Below, piece after piece: positions 46,206 through 57,717 of a DNA stretch of 64,000 nt. Origin of the DNA: Eledone cirrhosa. Lineage: Eukaryota; Mollusca; Cephalopoda; Octopoda; Eledonidae. How positions within the stretch are numbered: position 1 is the stretch's first letter; each line of letters begins with the position of its first letter. The translations under genes and the position numbers were made by a program. Location: the NCBI GenBank assembly GCA_964016885.1, contig OZ024744.1:113252033-113316032 (forward strand), written 5' to 3'. A model generated the notes under the pieces. The model worked only from the letters and a program-made list of their open reading frames with translations, did no database searches and was not told the DNA's origin.

Positions 46206-46960
46206 ATTGTTTAATGGGGGACAATAACATATTTAATTATGGTTTATATTGTTTAATGAATTGTTTTTCCTCTGTTTTTGAGTGAAAGAGTCAGAGCATT
46301 TTTAGAGTGGGAATGTCTAATCCTGCACATGTTGAATGATTAAGGAGATTTGTCTCATGTTTTCATTACGGATTTGTTGTCAGCGTATGGTCATTCTGTC
46401 CTGTGTAATTTTGAAAATATCCTGTTTTTGAAATTGTGATATCAAAAAAAAAATATTTCTTTCATATTGAACTCCATTGTGAGTTGGATGTTGTTGATTT
46501 GGTTATTTATCATATTTAAATATATACTGTATATCCCACTCACTTCATCCATGTCCAACTTGCTCGTCACCCCTGATACATCTCTCCTACCCAATCTATG
46601 CATACAATCATGGGAGCCTGAACACACTTCACATCTGATCTCCTGTATGATGATCTGGTGCCATAACAAAAGTACCCTGCAAGGCGGTCATGCTGGAGAC
46701 ACAAGAAGCTCTCAATCCACCCTATAAGGGGATTGTGCTGGTGACACGAGTAAAAAGAACCCAGTCCACACTATAAAATTGTTGGTGTTAGAAAGGGCAT
46801 CCAGCCATAGAACCAAGCTAAATTACAAATCTGTATGGGTAAAACATGGTCACCTGACCTGATTTGTTTCATAATGTGATAACCAGTGAAAACCCATCAG
46901 ACAGGTGCTGAAAATGAAGACAATGTTTGTTTGGTTTTTGATATACCTGCTGTCAAAGAG
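46206..46960. other. Intergenic, one LINE/SINE body fragment
   Basis: 46670-46890 has 3'-UTR-type units on the plus strand (gcaaggcggtcatgctggag, aacccagtccacactataaa, gaaagggcatccagccatag, then atggtcacctgacc). The rest is unidentified. Confidence 0.5.
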
Positions 46961-47930
46961 CAGGCATAATTAAGTCATAGCTAAGAGTAAGCCTCTATAT
47001 TTAGCTTTTGTTGATCTAGAAATACCTTTGACAGAGTACCCCCGATCAGTCATCTGCGAGAGCAGTACAAGCTATGTACAGAGGAACTGTCAGTATAGTG
47101 ACAGTAGGAAGTGAGTTAAGTGAGGAATTCATGGCATGCATCAGGGCTTGGTTCTCAGCTCTCTCTTGTTTATTATAGTTTTCTAGGTCATAACAGAAGA
47201 GTTTAAAACTGGCTGCCCATAGGAACTTCGGTATGCTGACAACCAGGTCCTTATAGCTAAATCTGTGGAAGAACTAGGAAATAAGTTCTGGCTGTGGGCA
47301 TATAACTTAGAATCAAAAGGTATGAGAATAAACTTAAGAAAAACCTAAGTTTTAGTAAGTAGGAAAGAAGACAGGACTCTAATCCCATCAAAGAAGTGGT
47401 GCTGTTCCACATCTAGAAAAGGACAAGGTAGAAAATACACAATGGAAATCTTGGATACACAAGAAATGTAGCAGGGTAGCAGGCAGATTAACAGGAATAG
47501 TCTTCATATGTTCTAGATGTTCAGGGCCAAATAAGAAGGTCAGTGAATCACATGAAGGATCCATAGATGTGGTTGAGAGCTTCTGCTACTAAGGTGACCT
47601 AATTATCAGTGGAGGAGGGTGCTTTGAAAGTATAATAACTAGAATAAGGATAGGATGGAAGAAGTTTAGAGAGCTACTCCCACTGTTGACAATAAAAGAT
47701 TTCTCCTTGTGAACAAAAGGTTGGCTGTATGACACCTGTGTACAAGAGGGTATAAGAGGAATCAGATGTGGTGTGTAAGAAGGAGACTATGCTGATACGG
47801 ACATGTGATGCACATGGATGATGATTGCTAGGTGAAGAAGTGCCAGAAAATCCCAGTGGTAGGAAGCTACAGTAGAGGTAGACCACAGAAGATCAGAGAG
47901 GAGGTGGTGAGAGATATCATCTGGTATAGT
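46961..47930 (+). mobile_element. Degenerate LINE fragment (RT middle to C-terminus)
   Basis: Broken plus reading: KPLYLAFVDLE, TEYPRSVIC, LFIIVF.VITEEFKTGCP, YADN (catalytic YADD degraded), VEELGNKFWLW, then VVESFCY-like and GRRPQKIREEVV tail. Frameshifts and stops throughout. Confidence 0.75.
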
Positions 47931-49560
47931 TACTGAGATGCTAAAAAAGCATGATAGAATACAAGCTTGTCAGACACATAGTTAATCAAATAGTACAGGA
48001 TGGTGTCATTCCTAATGACTGGCACAGTAATACCATTGTAAATTGCTACCAGGGCAAGGAAGATACATTAGAGAGAAGTAATTATAAAGGTATTGAGTTG
48101 ATGGACCAGGTCATGAAAGCTCAACTAATTAGGGACAGAATTAAGTTAGATGAGATGCAGATTGGATTTATGCCAGGTAGGGGTACTACTGATGCCCTCT
48201 TTAAAGTGAGACAACTACAAGAGAGCTACTTAGCAAAGAGTAAGCCATTGATATGAGTCCCTGCTCTGTAATCTACTGGGTACTTAGGGAGCTAGATATA
48301 GACAAATGACCTGATCAGGCCATGTATAAAGGAGCAACCAGAAGAGTGAGAATTGGCAATAAATAAGTGCAGATAGGGATCCACCAGGGCTCAGTCATCA
48401 GTCCTGTCTTGTTTATCATTGTCCTTCAGGCCATCACTGAGGGGTTGAAAACTGGCACTCCAAGGGAGTTCTATAAAGAGATGCAAAATTCCAAGTATGG
48501 AAGAACCTAGAGTCAAGAGGCCTGAAAAGTAAACTTAGTAAAGACGAAAGTCCTAATAAGTAGGAAAAAGGACAGGAAAGTGGTACCATTAGGGAGTGGC
48601 CTTATTCAATATTTCAGAAAGGAGGTGGGTAGAAATTTTATATATACACACTAGAGATGTAGTGGAATTGCAGGTAGGCTAAATGAAAATATAGACTTTG
48701 TATGTGACAGAAGTGAGTACGAAGAACACACATGAAGTAAATACACTCAGTTGCCAGTGAGGCTTCTTAGAAGTTGTTAATAACTTGTGTTACTCAGGGG
48801 GATCAAATTAGTAGTAGAGGAAGATGCTCTGATAGTGTGATAGCCAGGATTAGAAGAAACTGTGGAGGGGGATAGTCTGATAGACAGGATTAGAACAGAC
48901 TGGAAGTTTAGAGAGCTGATACCTCTGTGGAGGAGGATAGTGTGATAGTGTGATAGCCAGGATTAGAACAGACTAGAAGTTTAGAGAGCTGATACCTCTG
49001 TGGAGGGGGATAGTCTGATAGTGTGATAGCCAGGATTAGAACAGACTAGAAGTTTAGAGAGCTGATACCTCTGTGGAGGGGGATAGTCTGATAGCCAGGA
49101 TTAGAACAGACTAGAAGTTTAGAGAGCTGATACCGTTGCTGACAAGTAAGATCTCCTCTCTCTGAGTGAAGGGTAGACTGTATGTTGCCTGAGTGTGGCA
49201 ATGAAACATGGGCCTTGACTGTAGACCTGAGAAGGCTGGAAAGAAATGAAGCAAGTATGCTTTGATGGATATGTAATGTTAATGTGCATAAGTGAACTGA
49301 GGAAAAAAAACTTGGCATAAGATGTGATGTACAAGAGAGAAGTTGGTATGGAGGATGAGAGCTGTATAAAGAAAAGCAGAGAAACCCCAGTGGCTGGGAC
49401 TTGTGGAAGAGGCAGACTTGGTATAAGGTTATGAAGACCAACCTTACAACAGAAAAGACAAATGACTGCAAAGCTTGGCAGCATGTGCTGGAGAAGACCT
49501 GCACACAATGTTGTGGCTCACCCCTATACAGCTAGCCATACCAATAGCACTTCCTAGACG
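47931..49560 (+). mobile_element. Second degenerate LINE fragment, head-to-tail with the previous
   Basis: Restarts upstream in the RT: KLVRHIVNQIVQDGVIPNDW, ERSNYKGIELMDQVMK, DEMQIGFMPGRGTTDALFKV. 48850-49130 contains a roughly 75-bp stretch (ggggatagtctgatagccag, gattagaacagactagaagt) tandemly repeated about four times. Ends near 49550. Confidence 0.72.
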
Positions 49561-50680
49561 CCATTCTCACCATCACTGTACAGGTTCACCCTATCTACTA
49601 CAATTCGTTAGCTATTCTATCACTACACCCACCCTCCTAAATCCTGACACACCTGTAATTATGCTCCTATACCATCAAAGGTCACACCATTTCCCTACTC
49701 ATCAACCTGTCAAATTCCACACATACATATCTTTCTTCTCCCCACCAACAAATCTTTCTAGTGTTGGTGCCATAAAAATGCATCCAGTAAGACGGTTAGT
49801 GATAGGAAGGGCATCCTGCTGTAGAAACCATGCCAAACAAATGGTTAGGAGGACCCTTCAGTTGTGTTGAAGATATGTCAACCTACGTAGTGTTGGTGAT
49901 TTACATAGTAAACAGACCCAGTACACTATTTCCAATTCAGTGTTCACGCCTACCCTTACCTATGATCATGAATTTTGGGTAATGACCATAAGAATATGTG
50001 AATCCAAGTGGCTGAAATGGAGTTCCTCCAGAGGGTCTTTGGGATAACATTACTCGATAGATGGAATAACTCGGAGATCAGAGATGCTACTTCTCTGAAT
50101 TGAGAGAACACAGCTTTGTTTGATATTACAATGTCTCAGGAAAGAATCACTGGATAGATTTTATGGGAAAAACTAAGCAGCAAGATGGTTAGATATCATT
50201 GTTGGAGACAGGACCCACTGGAAGGCATGTTTGAGGACTGTGACTCTAACAAGAAGACAAACAGAAAGATGCTGTGCAGCAAACCTATCCAGTGGATGTT
50301 GGAGATCACTTTCCAATGAGTTAAGTGAAATAGATAGGAATGATGTTAATTTATTCAGAATGTAGAGAAACAATAAGGTAAAATATAAAGGTGTTAAGGG
50401 CACCCAACTGTAGAGAATTTGGCATGGGTTGAGTGGCCTCTTAATTTATGTCTAAGACTCTCTAGTAGTAGTGTCATAAGTACACTCTGTAAAGTATGGA
50501 AATGTAAGCAAGGTGCAGTTTTCAACCCATCAGAGAGGTCAGTAATTCCAATTAAGTAGTAACTTGGTTTGTGATGACCCATCCAACACTTGCTAGCAAG
50601 GAACACAGATAAAGATATACACACACTCACATTGAATATTAATTCAAAATTATAAGAAACAAAAACATCACATTACAAAC
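49561..50680 (+). other. Intergenic with LINE/SINE pieces
   Basis: 49760-49930: 3'-UTR-like units (aggaagggcatcctgctgta). 49960-50190: LINE tail of the 5760 family (gctgaaatggagttcctcca, gggtctttgggataacatta). 50390-50640: further degenerate units (cagtacactctgtaaagtat-like). No gene. Confidence 0.55.
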
Positions 50681-50683
50681 AGC

Positions 50684-50689
50684 TTTATT
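50684..50689 (-). promoter_or_regulatory. Candidate poly(A) signal for the zinc-finger gene
   Basis: AATAAA on the minus strand followed by a GT-rich stretch (gctgtttgtaatgtgatg, then tttttgttt). If used, the 3' UTR would be about 7 kb. Other AATAAA hexamers lie closer to the stop (for example near 57315), so this is only a candidate. Confidence 0.3.
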
Positions 50690-51789
50690 TGAAGATGCCA
50701 GTAGTAACTTATGGCAATGGTTACTACAAAATAAAATAAAAAAAAAACAAACCTCCAGATAGTTTAAATATTACAATTGATAGTGAAATGACATTGCAGT
50801 AAATCACTTTTAACAGCCGGTTATGATTTAGCAGAAAACATCTAAAAATGTAGTTTGTAAATTGAAATGTTTATTAACTTGAGGACATAGTGTAGAGAAC
50901 ATTTGTAGTATTAGAGTAACAACTTTAATATTTTGTGATAGCCATAGTGCTGTTTTGTATGTATGGATGGCTAAAGTGATTTGTAAATTCAAACGTTTAT
51001 AGTGTCTTTACTTGTGGACAGCTCAATGCGGTGAAAATTTGCTGTATTAGAGTAATAGTGTAGTTTTATAGTTTTCAAGATGTCTTGCTAATGTGGTTTG
51101 TTAATTTAAATGTTTTAATGTGTTGGCATCATAGTAGTTTTGTATTTTTCAAGAATGATTTCAGTTAATAGAGGATGTTAAGAGTTAAGAAAGGGAAATA
51201 AAAGGGTGTACATTCACAACAAATAAAGTAGATTAAAAGTTATAATAATAAATGATCATTGGAACTTTGTGATTTTCTTTGTTGTGCATGGTCTGAAGTT
51301 TTTACCCACCAACATATGACCGAGTGACAAAAAGGTTGTGTAAAATAAGAGAGACTCACATTATGATAATGGACGAAAAGAATATTTTAGAAAACATTAA
51401 AAACTACAACTGTTAACAAATAAAAATACTTTTTTCTCTTCTAACTTAAAATAAATATGAATTTAAGAAAACTAGAAAAAAAATATATACACGAAAAAAA
51501 AATTTTTTTTTTGTTAATGACTTTATTTCTTAGGGTTATTAATTAGCATCATTTATTAATATTTTAAAATATATACACAAGATTTTAAGCCTATTTTTAC
51601 ATAATTTGTAAGAAAAATAATAATAAAAACAGGAAAATAGAAGGGCAAGTTTTATTGGAGATTGGCATTACCACAAACTTTTATTTCAACATTTTTCTCA
51701 CATACATGTAATGCTAAACTGAAATTAAATATATATATATATAAGGAAAAGCTAATAAAAACAAAAAATATGCTTAGAAAATGTAGGAA

Positions 51790-51985
51790 TCCCAAATGTA
51801 GAATATAACTGTAACTACAGTTGATTGTTATAAATAATAGCTTAGAAGATCAGGTAAAATACCCCTATAGATGGAAAAAAGTTACCTGCAGCTACTATAG
51901 AGAATCAAACCTTATCTCTCAAGTTCCAGCTGAGTGCTCTTAACCATTAAGCTAAACAATCTCATATGCAAATGTAAACATTTCC
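51790..51985 (-). mobile_element. tRNA-like SINE
   Basis: Minus strand: gtttagcttaatggttaaga (A box), gataaggtttgattctctat (B box), then tagctgcaggtaactttttt. Strongly tRNA-like spacing. An opposite-strand copy lies at 29940-30125. Confidence 0.6.
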
Positions 51986-53349
51986 AAAAGGTCACTATTT
52001 ATAGTAATTCAACTGTCGTTAGTTATTTTCTGTGTTTAAGATTTCTATATATTCTAAGAATTTCAAATCTATCCAACGCTCCAATAGTTTATTTTCAAAA
52101 TGTTTAAAATTTAGTATAATTGCAATATTTAATACATATATAAGCATAAATCAACCAGTAAATTGAATATTCGTCATATTTTGTATCTGGTAAAAATGAA
52201 ATTTCTTTTCTTAGCACTGGGAAACTACATTATTTAAAATAAAATCTATCCAGAAAATAAAACATTTTTCAATTCATGTTAGGTTGTTCTTGAGTGTTAC
52301 TGGTAACATGTAACCCAGTACAACCTGTTATGTTCGGGTTGTCAGTGAATAAACCGGCAACCCCACCGAACTTGCTTGGTGAGGAGGGCGATTTTTGGAC
52401 ACCCCACAGGGTGAAAAACAAAACCTGTCAGAGTGGAGAAAGTCATGAGTCAACAGCCATCCAATAGTGGAAGACTGAGCTTGTAGTATGGCCTTGGCTG
52501 GTAGTATGTCTAGAAGTATCACTGTGATTTAAAAATAGGGGTAAATGGGACTCCTTAGTCACCTTTCAAGTGGCCAATAATTTCATCCTTGTGATGAAGA
52601 CTGATGAGCAGTGGTTAGGTAGCGAGCTTCCAAGTAATGGTCAGACAAGGATTGGCGATTCATCAATGTCCTTTTTTACCTGATGAGAATTATGGACATA
52701 TACATTGTGTCCTTGATTCGTGACCGTCAGTAATGACAATGGTAAGAGACAAGACTAGACGTTTTGCACATTCTTAAATTAAGTTTGTTTTAACAAAACT
52801 AATTGTAACAATGCCTATATTTTTAGTCAGCCTGTATAAAAATCCCCAATTTTAAGCCCTTAATATGTTCAGTGAATTGTGACCTATAACTGGACTACAC
52901 TGCCTGCACAGTAGACGAAAAAAAGATCGCTCACTAAATGATGAAACACAATGCCTGAAAACTGTTGAGCTTCTCCATGTGGTAGGAGAACTACATTTTC
53001 AAAGACCAGGCTTGTCAGCCACACTTAAGCACTTCTCTCATACATGTCTAAAGCTATATGCATCTAGTACTGGGATGAAAATTCATGTTAGTTGTATGTA
53101 CATTTAAGCAGCCCCTGTTAAGAGTGTATCTAAATTCCATGTCACATCAAACTGGCCCTGTTGGTGGTGTAGCTGTCAAAATTCCATGTGACATCTGTTA
53201 CAAGAATTCAAGACAAATAGGGGCTCAATAATAACTTAAAAGCCTGATAAAGGCTGATTTGACTGTGATTAGAAAAGGGTTGCGCTCAGATTCAAACTGA
53301 AGACTGCACTATATATCAAGGTTATGATTTTATGTTTAATAGGCATATC

Positions 53350-53470
53350 TTCATCATCACTGCTTAATGTCCATCTTTTCCACATCGGCATGGGTTAGAT
53401 GAGTTGTGCCGTTGTGGGACAAGTCAGATCAGACGACTTGTGTCTTGCTCATACCCTTATCTTAATTTCC
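53350..53470 (-). mobile_element. Solo LINE/SINE 3' end
   Basis: Plus: catcactgcttaatgtccat, ggcatgggttagatgagttg, tgggacaagtcagatcagac. Matches the 3' end at 41093-41200. Confidence 0.65.
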
Positions 53471-55204
53471 ATCACAGCACCATTGCTTCAGTTATATTTG
53501 TGTGTAGTCATTTTATTATTTCTGGGAGTGTAAATTATAATAACGAAACCCAGTTTAAAATCCTTGGTAATATATTATCTGGAATCTGTACTAAATGGAC
53601 AATTTTGAAGAAATATAAATCAACTCCTGTAATGCAACAAATATCTAAATACAAGGCTTATTAATTCAAATGATTATAGTACCTTTACTGGTGGACAGAT
53701 TGTTGTGAACATTTAGAGTATTAAAGACTTGCTAATGTGGTTAACTGAAATGTTTATAATTTTCTAGGACAAATTATTGTGTAATATCAAAGTAATGTGA
53801 TAGTTGTAGTGTTGTTTGGTACTTTACAAGAATGTCTTGCTAATGTGGTTTGTTAATTCAAATGTTTATACTATCTTTACTAGTGGATAGATTGTTGTGA
53901 GTTAAAACTTTAATATTTAAATTTTAAGAATGTCTTGTCAATGAAACTTCATGCCATAGATGTGAAGAGTTAAAAGGTGTCCAATACTCCACTAATTATT
54001 AATGCCGAAATGAAATTTAAAAAAATGTTATGAAAGGGGACTCACTACAGATTTTATGACAAACATTTTATAATAATTAAGGCACTTGAAAATATAAGTA
54101 AATTAAACATACATTCAGAATTTATCTGAACTGAAAATTACAATCTAATATTAAAACTGATGCATCTGTAACTCTCTGGAAAACATAGTAAAGATGTGTA
54201 TGAGAGAGGGGAATTACATTTTGGTTGTTCCAGTCATATGCTAAATGTACTCGATTTATTTTGTTTTATTTATGTAACTAAGTACTGTATATGTATATAT
54301 AAACTTACAAATAAAGCATTTTCATCTTTAATACTTGGTGGTTACTTCTAATTAAACTACGTAATTTCCACAGAATCAGCTGTAATCATTAGTGCTTTTC
54401 ATCTTTTAAAGGATTACCAACCAGGACCATATATACTTGAACATTTTCCTCACTACATCTTATAGAAATATCTTAATGATATAAACTGCATCACAAATTA
54501 CATATTTTAGTGAATACTTTATTAGTAGCTAATTTCATACCAAGGGAAATAAACATTAAATTTAAATTTAAGATATTGAATTTCTTGTAAAATGAATTTC
54601 CATTTTTACCAGCAAATTACTTGAAATAAATCCAAGATTTTGAAAATTAAAAAAAAACTTTCTTAAAATAAATAAAAATGATTTCTAAAAATTAATCAAA
54701 AAAAAAAAAAAAAAAAAAAAAAATCAACAAATTGAAAACTAGGATCAACTCTTGTAGGTGTTTCCTGTAAACTTCACTTTCATATTTCATACACACACAC
54801 CAGGGAAGAGGTACAATGATTTGTTATCTTCTGAAAGTTTTTTCATAAGCTCTGTAAGTTACCTTTTAAATTTATAACCTAAACAGCAATAATAATAATA
54901 ATAATAATAATCACTATTAATATTATTTCAAAAGCTGAAATAAACATTAACTAAATAACAATGTAATTAAATTTATCACCAAACTTCTAAACCATTTCTG
55001 ATAAATCATCATTCCTCTTTGGTGATTTAAAACTGTTTTCAGTCATTTATAAATGATACAATATCAAAACGAACATTTCATTTCCAAGTGCATAATGTTG
55101 TTTACACACATATACACACACATAAATATGTATGTGTGTGTATATATATATATAGTAAATAATAAACCAAGGATATAGGTAGAATGATATCATTTTATTA
55201 ATTA

Positions 55205-55335
55205 TATGTATGTTCTGAGTTCAAATCCCGTCGAGGTTAACTTTGCCTTTCATCCTTACGGGGGTCGATAAAATAAAGTACCAGTAATACACTGGGATAA
55301 TTGCTGGCCTTGTGCCAAAAGTAGAAATAATTAAT
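55205..55335 (+). mobile_element. 5'-truncated tRNA-derived SINE
   Basis: tgttctgagttcaaatcccg, tcgataaaataaagtaccag, ggccttgtgccaaaagtaga: the family of 45598-46205 from the B box onward. Flanked by repeated taattatatgtatgtt at about 55199-55214 and 55332-55347, a likely target duplication. Confidence 0.8.
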
Positions 55336-55479
55336 TATATGTATGTTTTACCAAAAACAGAAAATATCAATATTGGAGTGTGTAATAGTTTATTGTCATA
55401 GTAAGATGCCAATATATGGAACAAAAGCATTATAAAAATAAAATGTATAAACCATTAGTAAAAGTAGTAAGATCTATGG

Positions 55480-55530
55480 AGTCTAACCCATGCTAGCGTG
55501 GAAGATGGACGTTAAACAAAGATGATGATG
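55480..55530 (+). mobile_element. Solo LINE/SINE 3' tail
   Basis: tctaacccatgctagcgtgg, gacgttaaacaaagatgatg. Confidence 0.55.
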
Positions 55531-56928
55531 TGTTAATATTATGTGACATTATCAAAACTAAAAAGAAACATTATACAAAATAGCTGTTGGTGCAGTATGG
55601 TTAGCTACATATCAATCAATGAGTGTTTAAAAATTTTAATTGTTACAGAAGCTTGCTCTCTTATTATGAAAAACAAACTATTATACACTCTTATCTATTG
55701 ATATTTTCTGCGGTTAGTGAAACGTAAAATAAAATGATACAATTCTACCCATATCCTTGATTTATTATTTAATATTCATGCTCTGTGAAGTTATATTCGT
55801 ACTATTTTACCCAAAGAATTATACCTTGGATGAATTTGCTCATCATAGTTGTTGATTGTACAAACACATTGAGCTTTAAATCTTGTCATATTGTAATAAT
55901 GTTGACCTCTCAACTTGCTATATATATATATATATATATATATCTGAAAGTCTTTCAAAGAAAATTCATTATCACTCCAAAACTAACTGGCTATGGAATT
56001 GGAATAAAATCTTGTGCTTTGGTACTGGTTATTTTCAAAGCTGTTCGGGCATTAGTTCAGGTTTCTGTCCTGTAAATATGAAGAATTTAAAGGAAATTTT
56101 ACAATATGAACTGAAGAAAATATAAAATGCTTGTTTGTAAATGCATCTTTTCTCATTGTATATTAAATGAAATACTGTTTTAAAAAAAATTCAAATGTTT
56201 ATAGTATCTTTACTAACAGAAAGATTGTAAAAATTTGCAGTATTAGAGTAAATACTTTAATATTTAATGTAATGCAATTTTGTGCCTTTCAAGAATGCCT
56301 TGTAAACATGGTTTCATGTGATATTAAAAATTAATGAAAAATTTGAAGGGATTTACTAGAATTATTTATAACTTAACAAATGATTTTAAAATAAAATTGT
56401 GCTGTAGGATTTTAAATTAAACTAGACCCCCTGTTGGGTCATGTTCACTTCAAAATCTAAACTATAATAAAGGAAGGTCTGTGGGACTGTGTACCGTTTA
56501 TTTTTTTTTATCCCGTTAGTAAAATAAGTTGGATTACTTTGAATAAATAATGAATGAATATTACATAATTTATCTACTAAATTTCGTAAAAATAAATAAT
56601 TTAAAATTGACTTCTTTTCAAAGTTGCACTTCCGGTATATCGTTGCCACCATACATATACCATATATATAGAAAGAGAGATTGTGTGATGTCAACACTTC
56701 CGGTGGCGATCACTTAAATAAACATACTAATTTTCTCCTAATGCAGTTTATATATAATAGTCTTTTTTAATGTATCATCGATTACGTTACTGATTACATA
56801 AGACAGTGTAACACAGTCTTCATTCAATTTCTGTGTATATTGTCAATTACGATTTTATTTGATGTATCATATCTACATGTATATATACTTGTGTATAATA
56901 TCAATATACACACTACACATGCTAGCAG

Positions 56929-56967
56929 AAAACCACCCAAACGGTGGTTTTTCTGCTAGTAAATCTA
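56929..56967. other. Hairpin resembling Helitron 3' ends
   Basis: ctagcagaaaaccacc, caaac loop, ggtggtttttctgctag. The right half (hairpin, then tttttctgCTAG and T) matches a Helitron terminus, but the near symmetry makes orientation ambiguous and no TC start was found. Confidence 0.4.
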
Positions 56968-57025
56968 AAATATCATGTTCACTTAAAAATAATTAAAATA
57001 TACACAGACATATATATGTGTATGT

Positions 57026-57028
57026 GTT

Positions 57029-57088
<60 letters not shown>
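57026..57088. repeat. (TA)n microsatellite
   Basis: Uninterrupted ta run of about 60 bp. Confidence 0.9.
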
Positions 57089-57092
<4 letters not shown>

Positions 57093-57717
57093 GGTATCTG
57101 TGATCTATATACACTGGTCATAGACACACACATATATATATATATACATACAACACCACCAGCTCTCTCTCTTCCCTTCTCCTTCTGTCTCCTCTCCCTC
57201 TCTTTCCATCTATTCTCTCACAACCACTATCTCTTTCTATCCTCTCTCTGCTTATGCAGGTACCCAGAAAACCCCATATCTCAGGAACCTGTGTCTCGAT
57301 TTACACCAAACTTGTTTTATTCCATTTGTATTCCCATTCCAGGGTCAACTTCCTTTCAAAGTATTTTCCCATTATGTGCCCTTTTGGCTGTATTACATTA
57401 TAGACAAGCAAGCAATCACAGACGTTTAGTAATATATAGATTGGAACATTTAGAGCTAGTTTTGAAGTTACTTTAGTGTCAACAGGGTTAAATAGGAACC
57501 AAAAGAGTTAATGAAGAATTTTGAGGAATTTACTAAAATTATTATTTCATTACTAAAACAGTAACTTAACACATGGTTTTTATACAAAATTATGTTGGAA
57601 GATTATAAATTAAATAGGACTTCTTTAAGATGTGTGGTTGTGTTTCCTAGAACCAGAGCTGATTTTTAGATCTGGTTTGTATGAAAAGGGTTAACAAGAA
57701 ACAGTTCAACTTACATT

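Larger units (their letters stand above)
50700..57717 (-). other. AT-rich region downstream of the zinc-finger stop, possible long 3' UTR
   Basis: No LINE bodies and no convincing exon, unlike the DNA to its left. A diverged unit (gtttgttaattcaaatgttt, atctttactggtggacag, gtattagagtaa) recurs at 50850, 50978, 51087, 53655, 53735, 53847 and 56186. Also a 25-base A run at 54698-54722 and two SINEs (51790-51985; 55205-55335). The 3' UTR reading is inference only. Confidence 0.35.

Noticed and set aside
51900..51975. Possible true tRNA gene
   Set aside because: A and B boxes are present but no full cloverleaf or acceptor stem; a second copy shows it is a SINE.
57482..57700. Second piggyBac-like element (gggttaa motifs)
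   Set aside because: TTAA and ggg occur, but no matching opposite terminus was found.
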